From Nephromyces sp. MM_2019 (lineage: Eukaryota; Apicomplexa; Aconoidasida; Nephromycida): a stretch of 33,695 nucleotides of DNA. A program made the translations under genes and the position numbers. The notes beneath the pieces were generated by a model, which did not search any database, had not been told where the DNA came from, and was given only the letters and a program-made list of their open reading frames with translations. This document shows, piece by piece, positions 23,301 to 33,695 of this stretch. The DNA lies in the NCBI GenBank assembly GCA_015657535.1, contig JADHZB010000222.1, forward strand, positions 1 through 33,695, read 5' to 3'. Within the stretch, counting starts at the first letter, position 1, and every line of letters starts with the position of its first letter.

Positions 23301-24922
23301 AAATATATAACAGTATTGAAAAGAGCTCATCGTTTCCGCGTGCATGAAAGCTGAGAAAACTAATCCCAAAGACCAAGAGTATCTCTCTTGATTAAGGCTT
23401 GAGCCTTGCTTTTTTAATACCATATAAATTGATTAACATTACACGAATTTAACCTTGTGTGGTTAAAATTTGTATATTATTTTTCTCTTTAATTTACCTG
23501 TTTTTTTCATATATCCATCCTATAACACCTTTTAGTGTAATAGATATCCAGAAGAAAAAAATTTTGTTTATATTATTAGTGGAGATGAAGAAGTAGCTCC
23601 AATTTCTTGGAGGTGATTTCACCTTTGTACGATTTAGACGCTGGTATATTGCAATACCAGCTATCTTTTGTTTCTGCTGGTGCTCTAATAGTGTGTTGTT
23701 TTACCTGCTGATGAAGAAAAAGGTGTGTGCAAGCTGTAGCCACCGACTTTTCCCTAAGAAGTAAAATGTGTATGCAAGCTATAGCGTCTGACTTCGCCCG
23801 AAGAACATGTGGATTCTCTGTGAGCACAAAAACAATGAAAATTGGGTGTGTGTTATTTTCTTTATGCACTCATGGAAGAAATTTTGGAACTCTCCAGATA
23901 TGTTGAATAATTCATAAAAGCACGCAAAGAAAGCTTGCAAAAAGGGGAGCTCCATATGAAGCTTTTTGCAAACTTTTTTCAGGCCCAATAAGATTAATCG
24001 CTGTTCCCCTGCTGGTTGTTCAGATGATGATGTGCATGAATTGTGTGGTAAGTTTTTTCGTTGGATTTTTTCTTCAAACACCTGCAAAGTCCCTATAACT
24101 CACATATTATACTCTGATATTTGCTTTGACGCTGTTTATTAGTCATACGTGCTGAATGAATAGCATCAGCTAATTCATTTTTCTCTATTTTGATGATAAA
24201 AACCCTTGAAAGTTTGCTTACTTCATTGAAGAGGTTTTTTCTTTTGCTTATTGGTTAAGAGCATTCTCTTGACCGTATGTATGATAGCGTAGATTCAGCG
24301 TGTGTGCTAAGTTACCTGATTGTGCATATATAATTAGGAGATTTTTCACCTTACTTGCAAAATATTATTGGATATTTCAGCGATTTACATTCTTCTGTCA
24401 GTTATTTTATGATTCCCCTATACAACTAAGCTTGTTACACACGAGAAGACTTTTATATATTGCTTATTGTAGATATTTCCCGCCTGCTTACTCTCTCCAG
24501 AATTATATTGCTATTGAATCTTTCTTCCCTTGCAATCTGCCTTTTTCATCATTAAAGAGTCTGAGCTAATTTGTGTGCATGAAGATTCACCCTTTCTGAG
24601 CTGCTTTGTTTATATGAAGATTCACGCTGTCTGAGCGAATTTGTGCGCATAAAGCCTAATTGCTTTGTTTATTCCCTGCCTAAAACGTATTCATTCAGAG
24701 TTTCACTATTTCTGCCATCTTTTCGCTTTGAAAAGCTGCTGCTATTTCTCGCCTTCTCTCTGATACTCTGACTCTCAACGCGCTTGTCTTTCAGTAGACG
24801 AATGAGTGGCCTTTTGCTTTTTTTTCGTTTTTCATTTCTTCCCTCTTCAGGCCTGGCTATCTCCTGACATTGGTTTTGCTGGCCTTTGCTACGTTGTTTC
24901 TCGATTTCTGTCTCGATTTTGA
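20398..24922 (+). CDS. Multi-pass membrane protein, eight exons, 421 aa, family unknown
   Basis: Exons: 20398-20916, 21244-21390, 21489-21680, 22239-22375, 22565-22623, 22782-22856, 23983-24047, 24851-24922. Exon ends fall at phases 0,0,0,2,1,1,0, every intron is GT..AG, and the total of 1266 bases is 421 codons plus TGA, which supports the model. The start is the first in-frame ATG, in a good context (GGAAATGGAG). About ten hydrophobic segments are visible, including residues ~11-28 (VLGTVAILLFCASIV), ~76-91, ~148-167, ~179-197, ~205-222 (PIIYFIAFFIFFLNP), ~297-310, ~350-367 (FLAKIALFSIPILLFIEL) and ~372-387. A basic loop (FRIPSFRRYRIFR) precedes the second. The block around exon 2 (W.MSL..P..DPI..FI.FFLNP) recalls the EXS region of XPR1/SYG1/ERD1 phosphate exporters, but later exons do not clearly support it. 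In exon 8 the alternative frame (GYLLTLVLLAFATLFLDF.., stop 24947) is also hydrophobic, so the C-terminus is less certain. A membrane protein is likely; its function is unknown. Confidence 0.65.
22857..23982 (+). other. Long intron of the membrane protein gene
   Basis: A 1126-base AT-rich intron from GTGAGT to TTTTTTCAG. It has other strong acceptor-like sites (about 23006 and 23195), so extra or alternative exons are possible. Minus-strand frames at 23576-23869 and 23779-24087 overlap it and exon 7; they are rejected because the plus-strand splicing chain is phase-consistent. Confidence 0.5.
24559..24655. repeat. Imperfect direct repeats within the last intron
   Basis: TCTGAGC(T/G)AATTTGTG(T/C)GCAT recurs about 70 bases apart (24559 and 24629), and TGAAGATTCAC occurs twice, 36 bases apart. 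This is a small tandem duplication inside the intron ending at 24850, with no apparent function. Confidence 0.6.
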
Positions 24923-27900
24923 GGGTGAAGAAGTTTCTATGGCTTAATATGGCGGACTCTAAACCCTAGCGAAAATTCTGTTGAAATACAGAGACGCACT
25001 CCAGTGGAATATCTCTTTTTAGGAGATTAATTAGTATCATTGATATAGTTACCGTAGTATTTGATGGTAGCTTTCAGTGATATGATGTCTTGTGAGTAAA
25101 ATTTTTTGTGTTTTCCTCGCAACCCTTGGTTATTGCACGCACTTCAAGCCTCCATTAGCTTTATTACTGAGTTTCCATGCAGGAAAATTCCCTTTTTTTT
25201 CAGAATGACGATACATTCCCTTTGATTTTGTATGATTTATGGATTATTTTAGGGTTTTTGATTGCTGAACCACTATATATATCTTATAGGGTATTTTTAG
25301 CTGCTCACTCACTATGTACACTGAGCCCTCAGAACGAGATTCTTCTCAATGATTATGATTTTTTTTATTTTTTATGATAAAGAAAAACTTGCTGTGAAAA
25401 TTTAGAGCCCTTTTTATACCAGAGAAGGCATAGTAACGATTTGTGCTCAAGGAACCCCCAAAAAATCTTGAAAAACGCCTGAAATCCCTTCAAAATCCCT
25501 CGAAACAAAATTTTTCCCCTCTAATAGCATTACACCTTGGCTTTCCGTTAGCCTAAAGATCCTTCTTTGCTTAAACATATTTCACCCTCCTCTAATTATG
25601 CTTTTGCTTTAAGCTCATCTTATCAACTTTTTATTTTCCTGAAGCAACGTGTGCGCAACAGTAGGTCGCGCGGAGGTTTTACTCTCTAGCGTGTACGGCT
25701 GAAGCCGATTCTTTTAAAAGTGAAGTTTTGATGCTTTGTGCGCTTTGTATCCCCCCAATCTAAGCAGTTGAGACAGTCAGTTTTTCTGCATCGTTTCTGG
25801 GGTGTTCTAGCTAAAGTTGTGACGCTTGAGGGTACCAGCAATATGTCTTTGATTTTTCTGTCTATTCATTACATCAGCCAATTTGGTGTGTTTCTTCCCC
25901 CCTCTCTGGCAGGAACTATGCTGATGCTAACTAGCTTGTTTTGAATAGTTTGCTGGCTACTGTAAAGCAGAATTCAGAGTGTTTACCGCTGCCTTTAAGT
26001 AATGATTGCATTCTTAGTCTCTTCTTTTCACCAAAGGCAGTGCTTTGTCCTTGTGCTATTCCAAGGAATAAGGGCATCATGCTTTTAGGTCTTTTTCTCG
26101 GATATATAAAGCACCATACATGTGTGTATCACAAAGAGGAAAGGCATACTTCGTGAACCCCACCTACTTGGTGGAGAGCGTGAAAGTTCTTGCTTTTTTT
26201 CTGTTGGAGGCATTTTAATCATTGCGGGAGAGCATTCTCTTAATGAATAGCTAGCCTGATGATACGAGTGCTAGAGATTCCATGCTTAAAGCAATACAAA
26301 AAATCTGCTGTGGGATTCAGCTGTTTCTTTGCTGTTTTTCTGTTTATCTCTCCGGTCTTTTGTGAATGTAGACTTTTAGCTATTCTTTGGCTTTTTTCGC
26401 CTGGTGTAGTTGAACCTACTCCTCCTCTTGCCTGTGATGCTTGGGAGCTTTAATTTTGCTAGTTCTAGCTGATGATTCATTGAAACTTGTAATTTTGCCT
26501 CAAACTAGGAGGATACTATTAACATGATGGTTTTCTAATTCAATTTCTCCCATTAGGCTAGATTTTTTTTTAGCATTTTTCAAGGAGTTTTGCTTTGGAG
26601 GTATAATTGTCTTTGCAAAATCAAAGTATCAATACAAGTATATGAAGAGAAGTGGGAGATTTGAGAGAAGAGAAGTGGGAGATTCCAAACATGATATGAC
26701 GCCCAAGAGTTGAACATCCGCAATGCAGACACGCACACGCACCCCAACATAATATAGTGTATTCCATGCGAATCTACCGATGATAAGGGGGGTAGATATC
26801 GATGCTTTCATCATTGCTACGGTAATCGTAGTGCGCTAGGAAGATGAAAAATGAGTTATAATATGTATATCCATCCGAATATACGGGGAAGTATAATAGC
26901 TTCACACACACCATATCATCTAGCAGTTTCACACACCGCATTACATTCAACATCACAATATTCCAGGACAATGAAATGCAACAAACAAAGTTGCCATTAC
27001 CACGACATATAAGGTATTAAGTCGACACACGCACACAGCATTTTTCCACCCAGAAGAGATAGCTGTGGCACTAAATTCAGGTAAGCAAAAAATGAGGCGA
27101 AAGAAGCTGCAATTAACGAAAATATATCGAAAGAAGAGGGGCAGTAAGAGCTGCTATTTATATCTAAGACCCTAAAAGCTGAGCTCTTCAAAACCTACAT
27201 CTTGTTTCCAAGGACATACACACGCGGTAATACGCACACACACACAAGGTAGCGTGCACACAGACACATGCTACTAAGCACACACAGACTCATGCCAATA
27301 AACACCCGTACCAGCGCACACCAGCACACACCAACACATACCAGCGGACTACACACACACTTGATGCTTTTTACCTGTTTCCTCTTAATCACCCCATAAC
27401 ATCCGAGAAGAATGTGTTATATGTGTTTTTCCCCTTTAAAATTCTCTTTTTCCCCTCCTTCTTTATGTATCATAGCGGATCATTCTTCACATTTAGCATC
27501 TCTTTTCGTCTCAAGTTTGAAGATGCTCTCTTCTTTTGCTGCTTCTTAGTTTTGCTTCTCTCACATCTTCAGGGATCATCCTTCGCTACTGCCCTTCTCG
27601 TCCGATATCACATGTGTATGTATGCATCACCAAACTAAGGTTTTTTGCAAAGACTAATCCAAAGATGCACCCTCTTCAAGCGTCTTCTCTTGGCGCACAC
27701 TCCATTTGAATGGGAAACACCGCCCTTTTGGATATTTTCAAAGTAATTTTTGTCTTCAAGTTGGTCAAGAGGGAGGCTTCCTCTTCAACTACTCAAAAAA
27801 TGTCGATAATAAGCCCACTCGATGAAATATGTTGAAGATCTTCTGTGGGCAAAAGTGCGTGTGATTCACTTTGCTGATCTTTGTGAGGGAGCTGGTGTAT

Positions 27901-28160
27901 GATATCAAGAGGAGGTGGTATTGCTTTGAAGAAGATGTATATTTCACAAATGGAGAAGGTGAAGCTGCTTAAGCACTCTACCTACTATTAACTGAACAAA
28001 ACTGCCGGTCCCTATGGTGAATCTATTTCCTGCCCTCTTCACTCTTTTTACTTCCTCCTTCTTCCTGGAAAACACTACTTTACTGAATCCTTTTTTTCTG
28101 CCCCGTATTTGCATGTTTGCACACATCTCTTGACCCCAAAGGAGTCTCTCACCTTTTCTT
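24923..28160. other. Gene-poor interval with weak ORFs
   Basis: Plus-strand frames at 25738-25944, 25941-26156 and 26259-26453 follow each other and are hydrophobic and Phe/Leu-rich, as AT-rich spacer often is. I found no splice chain or family. A 17-base unit (AAGAGAAGTGGGAGATT) is duplicated at about 26644 and 26666. From 26700 to 27370 the plus strand becomes CA-rich. Confidence 0.4.
27215..27362. repeat. CA-rich degenerate minisatellite
   Basis: Repeating CACACA with imperfect 10-20 base units such as CCAGCGCACACCAGCACAC. The strand bias matches the left edge of the window. Minus-strand frames here are Val/Cys-rich products of the repeat. Confidence 0.65.
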
Positions 28161-28202
28161 AAGTGTGTGTGTTGCTAGTTGTTAAAGTGTATATATTGCA
28201 GA

Positions 28203-28268
28203 TCCTCAGTAAGTGTGTGGTTAATCCTCAGTATGTTTGTGGTTACTCCTCAGTATGTGTGTTAGTAG
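28203..28268. repeat. 22-base tandem repeat, three copies
   Basis: TCCTCAGTATGTGTGTGGTTA-type units start at 28203, 28225 and 28247 with an exact 22-base period; the third copy is degenerate at its end. The flanks (28160-28310) are TG-rich. It lies about 500 bases upstream of the Ubl-domain gene. Confidence 0.85.
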
Positions 28269-28763
28269 GCGTTAATATGTGTGTGTTGCTCATTCTCGGT
28301 ATGTGCCACAAGGGTCCCTTCTAGCAGATGAGCTCGATAAAGATGCTTCTTTATGCTCTAAATATGCTCATTACACTGCTCTACTCTTCAACTCTTTCCT
28401 TGAACATCACTGTTACTGCCAGTCCAAGCACACAGCTTCTCTCTGTCGATACAGTGGTTTTTTTGTGTTACCACCACTTTGCCAGTCACTCTTTAGTGAA
28501 ATCTCAGCCGCAATTTTTGTGATTTTGATGAAATGACCAAGTAGATGTGGTGTGTGCCACACAATGAGCTTGAAATCACCTTCAATACTTTAAAACTACT
28601 ACCTCTACCACAATCTTCACCGAGTAAAAATAAGAAGAAACCCATTTTATTGCAATGTATATACAGCCAGCGACACAAAAATATGCCTACCAGATCTCTA
28701 CTTTCCTTTCCTAACGTCTCTCATCATTATGGAAGCTCCTCTTCTTGCTGCAGATTCTTTGTT

Positions 28764-31720
28764 ATGGAGGTGATAGTTCGATGCTTTAAATACTTTGCCT
28801 TCAATGCGAAGATCTTTCTTCTCTTATTTATACTGATAAAGCAGCTTGAATGGAGCTTCAATCACACGCTATGGAGGAAATCTTCAACAGCACTTTACTT
28901 TACGAGCGCGAGCTCAGCACAAGCAATGGGTTCAGGCTTATTGTGTGGAAAGCCCCTGATGATGTCGCCAGAGAAAGCAAAGGCTGGTAATCTTACTCGA
29001 GAAGGAGCTTGCACGCGCGCATATCCCAGCAAGAGGTTTGGATTGGGAGTTTATCATACGCTTAATGCTCCAATGCACACGAAGCTAAGGCAGAGGCTGA
29101 GCACAGAGCTCAGCGATTGGAGACCTTGCAGTTCGCAAGATCGCTTCTCTATTGTGATGCAGCGGAGGGGAGTGAAGCCACTTGCTTTCTCTACGATGGA
29201 AAGCAAGCAGAGAGATGTAAAGGGCTTAGTTAGAGGGAAAAAACGCCAGCCTTCTTTCTTCAAGAGTGAAGATGAGAGTGATAATGTCTACAGCGTAAGG
29301 CATGGTGGTCTTTCGAGCAAAAAAACGGATTTTGTGTGTGAATCTCGTAAGAGTGGGGTGCTCATTGAAGATCCACGGGAAAGCCTTCTTTCTGCTCGTT
29401 TTTCCAAGATGAGTAGAGGCGGTGTGTTGGCTCATCTCGAAGCTCAGAGAACAAAGGAGCTTCGAGATGAGGCTGCTTCTCAGAGAAGAAAGTTTTGGAG
29501 GAGAGCAGCTCTTGGTGAAGATCGAGCTGCTACTCATTCATGCCATGATGAAGGATTTCTGTGTGTGGGAGAGGATACTGTGATAAATCCTGCTGCAGCA
29601 GATTCTTCGTCTCTTTCAAAATTTTTGCTGCTGCCTGCTCATAACTGTCATGACAAGCAACGAAATGTTGGAAAAACTGTGCCAGCATCCCTAGTCAGTC
29701 TGAATAACGTCGACTCTTACTGCTCTGAGAACTCCAAGATGATGAATCTCACACACACGGCTTTAGCACAAAAGAACGCTAGCACACACCAAGAAAATAG
29801 TAGGGGCTCTTTTGCTGCTGCAAGCGATAATATTCGTGTATTCATCGCCACTGAAAGTCAATTTCCAAGGTTTGAGTATAGCCAGACTCTTCTTCTGCCT
29901 CTTGATACATCTGTAAGGCAGCTGAAGGAGAGGATTAAAGCAGAGTTTCCTTCTCATCCGCCTCCATCCGTACAGGTATTACGCTTAGGATCTAGGGTGC
30001 TGGAAGATGAAGACGAAGAGACGCTAGCAAGTTTGGCTAATATAGAAGGCGTTTCGCCTGCTTCAAGCAGTGAGTTGAATGAGAATGTGGGAAAAGGCCC
30101 TAAATTGAAGGGGGATTCTTCAGCCTTTCCCTCTGATTCTAACTTAGCTGCTTCATCTACTTATTCTGATGACAAATTTTCCGCCTCTTTGCATGAAATC
30201 GCTGAGGATTCTTCCTCATGTAAAGTTACGAGTGAACCACATGCTTCAGCTTCTCTCTCAGTATTACCCCTGCGATTATCCATTCCCTTACCTCTTGTTG
30301 AGAAACTAACGGAAGAAGAACGAAAGCAATTCATTTCATCAAAAAGAGATGAAAAAATACGGTATTTGGCAGATTTTTTCACTATTTTGAAGTTTTTTTC
30401 GCGTTTTTACCAGGAAGAGGGAGTTGCTCAGGATAAGCGTATCGAGTCGGATGCTACGACAGACTCTCTGAAGAGAGGGAGAGAGAGTTTCATTCTCTCG
30501 GGAGAGAAAACTACCGAGTCGAAGCGATCTGAAGATAAGCGTCTTGCTGAGAAAAATACAGCAGAAGACTATCTAAGCTTTCTTGATCGTTTACGAACAT
30601 CTTCAAAAGCTTCTTTGAATGATGCCGCCTTTTTTGAGGAAGTTTTCGCTCAAATCAACGCCGAGAGAGATCCAGATTTGCTGGCTGAAGAGATTCAGAG
30701 GGTTAGAGGCTTTTTAAGCAGCGTTTTTATGCTGTTTTGTGAGGATAAAGATGGCAAAGAAGCAGAAGAGGATGAACTTCGCATTGAGGGTGGGTACTAC
30801 ACCGAGTCTCTAGCGAAAGATGGAGCATACCATCAGTTTGTGAAGAGGCTAAGCGGGAAGAAGTCGTGTGGAAATCGTGTCTTTCTCTCAAATTTGAGCG
30901 CAGTTGATATCGGGAAGACTAAGGAAGCTAATGAAGATGCTAATGAAGATGAAGCTAATGCAGCTAATGATGAAGATGAAGATGTTTCTAGAGATCTTTT
31001 TGAGCCATTTGTTAGCTTGAAGTCACCATATTTGATGGTTAGAATCGTAGATTTCATCAGATTTCATCTCCGAATTGATTGGCTACAATCTATGAAGCTA
31101 AGCTTATTGCTGTTATACCTGTCTTTTAACATCTCGGCCGATTCCTCAGTGAAGAAGACGCTTGCTTTGATGATACCGTTTATATTCGCGTATCAAAGTC
31201 GTCCGTTTAGATTACTCAGGAAAGGGTTATGGCATGCTTTGCCGTCTTCTTCAAAGCTTGTTCGAGGTTGGTGCTTTGAGGGGGTGTATGTACAGGGGGG
31301 AGGATTTGTTGTGTGTGTTTTGTTGGGGATGTGTGTGGGGGTGGTTTTTTTATTGGTAAGGTATGCGTTTGTTTGTGCGTTGATTGTGTCTTTATCGATG
31401 AGGGGTGTGGGGATGTGAGATTATGAATTCATGAGGGGTGCATCTTTGCTACACTGCGTGGGAAAGCTCAGTTTCCCTAAAAGTTGGCATGCATACTCTT
31501 TTCTTGTTTCTCTCCTCTGCTCTTCTATACTCGCCACCCCCCTCCCATCAACCCCCCTCCTCTGCGCTCCCCCTCTTCTTCAGAGACAGCGACGCTCTTA
31601 CCTGCTCCGTATCAAGTTTTCCTCACATTCGACGATCAAAGGTACCTCCAAGAGCTCTATGCTGCTAATCCCGAAGTATTGGAGAAGCTTATATCGCGGA
31701 ATAGTATTACAGCCGCTTAG
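28764..31720 (+). CDS. Membrane-anchored ubiquitin-like domain protein, HERP/Usa1-like candidate
   Basis: Likely join 28764-31266 and 31584-31720 (donor GAG|GTTGGT in phase 1, acceptor CTTCTTCAG), giving 879 residues. The frame is open from 28545 upstream, but a good acceptor (CTTGCTGCAG) just before 28754 and the ATG at 28764 make a start there plausible; an upstream exon is possible. Residues ~11-28 (FNAKIFLLLFILIKQL) form a hydrophobic anchor or signal. A basic, Ser-rich region follows. Residues ~355-430 form a ubiquitin-like fold (IRVFIATESQ, LPLDTSVRQLKERIKAEFPS, VQVLRLGSRVLEDEDEETLA). Residues ~595-750 are charged with acidic repeats. Residues ~770-810 (WLQSMKLSLLLLYLSFNI, LALMIPFIFAYQ) are hydrophobic. 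A Ubl followed by a C-terminal membrane hairpin is the plan of HERP and Usa1, which scaffold ER-associated degradation. That role is inferred; the Ubl call is the firm part. If the donor at 31267 is not used, the frame runs into TG repeats and stops at 31418. Confidence 0.6.
30928..30993 (+). repeat. Asn/Ala/Glu/Asp codon repeat within the Ubl protein
   Basis: The unit GCTAATGAAGAT is repeated with variation, encoding an ANEDANEDEANAAND-type acidic stretch. It is an in-frame trinucleotide-based expansion in the charged linker before the C-terminal hydrophobic hairpin. Confidence 0.7.
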
Positions 31721-32450
31721 TGGGATGCATGCCTGTGTGTGTGTGTGTGTGTGTGCGTGTGTTGGTGTGTGTGTATGTGGTTTGCATGCACTGGGATGCT
31801 TCTCTAAAAGCACACGATTCGAGATTAAGATCATCTGGATGATTCTTGTATACCCTTCTTCATTGTGGTTGCAGAATAAATCGGGTGTATGTACATGCGC
31901 TGCGCATTACTGGGTGTGTGTTTGCTCATTGAGAAAAATTTTAAGGTTTGCAGCCACATACTCGTGCTGTACCGCATCATCATAGGGTTAGTCGAGTGTG
32001 TGTTGTGTGTGTGTGCCTGGGTACTCATGAACAACCCTGCTTGCATGGGTAGACCTCACGCACGTGTGTGCACCCAAGGATGAGCTGCATCTTTCATAGA
32101 TGGGGTGTAAGTACACTCAGAACGCTGAAGAGATTGGAGTTCTTAAACTTTGTGTGCGAAAGTAGTTCAGATTTGAGTGTAAGTAGGTTCTTCGAATGGA
32201 GTTTTCTCTACTTTTCGAGCAATCATTGGATGTGTGTGCTTTTAGAAGAGAATATGAAGGTGAAGCCGCCGGTTTTGATGCTATGGTGTAGCACGAGATC
32301 TTAAAGCAATACTCTGATCAAGTTAGAAGCAGTTTTGATGGCATACGCACTGCAGTGTGCGTGCAGCAGAAGGAATTTTGTGTGCATGCGGTGAACATCA
32401 GCCGTAGCTTGTGTGTAGTGGGATACGATGAACCCATAAGGAATGCTGGC
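31721..32450. repeat. TG microsatellite and non-coding downstream region
   Basis: A (GT)n tract occupies about 31735-31780, broken by GC and GG steps, followed by sequence with scattered GTGTGTG motifs. Short frames on both strands (such as 31831-32046 minus and 32068-32304 plus) are mostly repeat-derived or unsupported. Confidence 0.55.
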
Positions 32451-32559
32451 CGATGAGTGTGCGCATGTCACGAATTGAGGTGTATGTACACCACGAAAGC
32501 TCCCAGAGTTTTAGGAACTTGGAAGAACTGGTACATTTGCATATTTATAGATGGAGAGG

Positions 32560-32830
32560 GTTTAACTGGTGCTTAATAACTCTGGTGTGTGTGCGTGTGT
32601 GCACTTCGAGAGAAGTTTTAACTAATACCGCTACCAAGGACTGGTTCGTGTGTGTGTGTGTGTGTGTATATACACTCAGAAAGATGGTTTCACTGGTGTT
32701 TAACAGGGACTTGTGTGTATATAGTAGGAGAGACAGTTTAACTAATACCTCTGACAAGGACTGGTTCGTGTGTGTGTGTGTGTGTGTGTGTGTATACACT
32801 TGGAGCGGTAGTATCACTGGTGCTTAACAA
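32560..32830. repeat. Higher-order tandem repeat, ~120-base period with embedded (GT)n
   Basis: ACTAATACC.CT..CAAGGACTGGTTCGTG followed by a (GT) run occurs at 32621 and 32741, exactly 120 bases apart. A linked element, ACTGGTG(C/T)TTAA, occurs near 32575, 32692 and 32816. So about two and a half copies of a composite unit are present. The (GT) run differs in length between copies. Frames on both strands here are products of the repeat. Confidence 0.85.
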
Positions 32831-32999
32831 GTCTCGTAGCCTAAAGGAGCTACTTGTGTAAGTGAAGAGACGAGAAGGGTGGGCGAGCTGCTCCGATAAA
32901 GCCGCTCCGTACGAATAGGCGGAAGCACATGCTGGACCTTAGCACGCACATGCAGCTCGAGAGAGCCATTAGACAAATATACGTCGAGAGAGAATCCAC

Positions 33000-33150
33000 A
33001 AACACACACACCCGTATCAAGATAACCGCCATACTCCCATATCGAAAATTTCCAGGTACACACATATCGAGATAACCCCTTCCACACGCACTAGTATCAA
33101 CAGAACCCCCATACACACCCATATCGAAAGAACCTCCACACAAACACATA
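33000..33150. repeat. CA-rich minisatellite with 26-30 base units
   Basis: About five imperfect copies of ACACACCCATATCGAAAGAACC-type units run head to tail. The plus-strand CA bias is opposite to the TG bias of the neighbours at 32.6-32.8 and 33.35-33.4 kb. The unit resembles the one at 480-660. Confidence 0.65.
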
Positions 33151-33420
33151 TACCAACCCTTAACACACACAAAAAGGATGCATCGAACCACTGCTTGAAA
33201 TATTGTAAAGACTTGAAAAGTGTAGGCATAGACACCCACCGAAGAGTTCTATGCGCACACTCGCATTTCTGGCTCTTCAACTACAAAGATATGGTGGATT
33301 AAGCGCAGAAAACAGAGAGCCTTCCTTCATTTTTTGATGCGATAAAGTGGTTTAAGTGTGTCTGGGTATGTGTGCGTGTGTGCGGTAAAGGTGTGTGTAA
33401 GAGTCAGTTTCAGAGCAAAA

Positions 33421-33498
33421 ATGGTTAGCGCGAAGGGTATGCCAGGAAGAGGGTTAAAATCCCGAAGCATCAAGCTGCCTAAGGGGAAAGGTTCGTAA
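33421..33498 (+). CDS. Possible first exon of a gene running off the right edge
   Basis: ATG at 33421 in a good context (GCAAAAATGG) opens 25 codons of basic, Gly/Lys/Ser-rich peptide (MVSAKGMPGRGLKSRSIK..). A donor-like GTAAGG at 33495 follows just before the in-frame stop. It could be the first exon of a nuclear or nucleic-acid-binding protein, or a chance frame. The minus strand is also open here (33327-33557), so the strand is not settled. Confidence 0.25.
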   Translation: MVSAKGMPGRGLKSRSIKLPKGKGS

Positions 33499-33695
33499 GG
33501 CAGGAAGTTTTGGGGGGTGTATGCAGTCTTTCGAGGGGAGGAATAGTGGGGACACACAAGCTTATAGGAGTACAGGGGTGTGCGTTTGATGTAGAGGGGG
33601 GTCTGGTGTAGTAGTGAGAAGCTTAGTTAGAGTTGGAGTGCAAGGTCTGAAGGCAGGGATTCCTGGCGAGAGGGATCGGGTTTGACAAGTGGGGG

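Noticed and set aside
23576..24087. Overlapping minus-strand ORFs of about 100 codons
   Set aside because: They overlap plus-strand exon 7, which is supported by splice borders and phase; no start context or splice partners were found.
28203..28268. Possible CRISPR array
   Set aside because: The units are contiguous without unique spacers, and the DNA is eukaryotic.
31431..31985. 184-codon plus-strand ORF
   Set aside because: It overlaps the proposed intron and last exon of the Ubl gene in another frame and includes a Cys/Val run from the (GT) repeat.
32453..33280. Cys/Val- and His/Thr-rich ORFs on both strands
   Set aside because: Generated by GT/CA microsatellites; no non-repeat coding signal.
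33440..33475. Second tRNA T-arm-like sequence (GGGTTAAAATCCC)
   Set aside because: No cloverleaf can be drawn around it and the region is better read as coding or spacer.

Overview
The window is nuclear DNA of a eukaryote, most likely a unicellular alga or other protist. Coding segments are broken by GT..AG introns, there are no operons or bacterial ribosome binding sites, the DNA is AT-rich, and one gene is an unmistakable TFIIH core subunit. The lineage cannot be named from the sequence. Exon models below were built by hand from splice signals, reading-frame phase and protein-like composition. They are predictions, and the short-exon genes are the least certain.

Layout, left to right. (1) 1-2060: CA-rich degenerate repeats and at least one good minus-strand exon (290-415), part of a gene that probably runs off the left edge. 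(2) 2060-5050: an A-rich minisatellite, a TG/G-rich tract with a G-quadruplex candidate, and a gene-poor stretch. (3) 5054-8317 (+): TFIIH subunit p52/Tfb2 in two exons, about twice the usual length because of Ser/His/Gln-rich inserts; its true start lies further upstream. (4) 9736-10424 (-): the 3' part of an unrecognised split gene, tail-to-tail with TFB2. Unusually, two reading frames stay open through the same splice sites. (5) 13581-16839 (-), perhaps starting much further right: a gene of many very short exons encoding a helical N-terminal region, an acidic linker and a C-terminal coiled coil, an architecture like p115/Uso1 vesicle tethers. (6) 20398-24922 (+): an eight-exon gene whose phases close exactly into a 421-residue multi-pass membrane protein of unknown family. 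(7) 24923-28760: weak ORFs and short tandem repeats. (8) 28764-31720 (+): a long protein with an N-terminal membrane anchor, a central ubiquitin-like domain and a C-terminal hydrophobic hairpin, resembling HERP/Usa1-type ERAD factors. (9) 31721-33695: TG/CA microsatellites and minisatellites, and a possible first exon at 33421 running off the right edge.

The genes look like unrelated housekeeping functions (transcription and repair, vesicle traffic, membrane transport, ER quality control). There is no sign of an operon, a defence island or a complete mobile element. The most interesting aspects are the micro-exon gene at 13.6-16.8 kb, the dual-frame exon chain at 9.7-10.4 kb, the expanded Tfb2 and the strand-asymmetric TG/CA repeats between coding islands.
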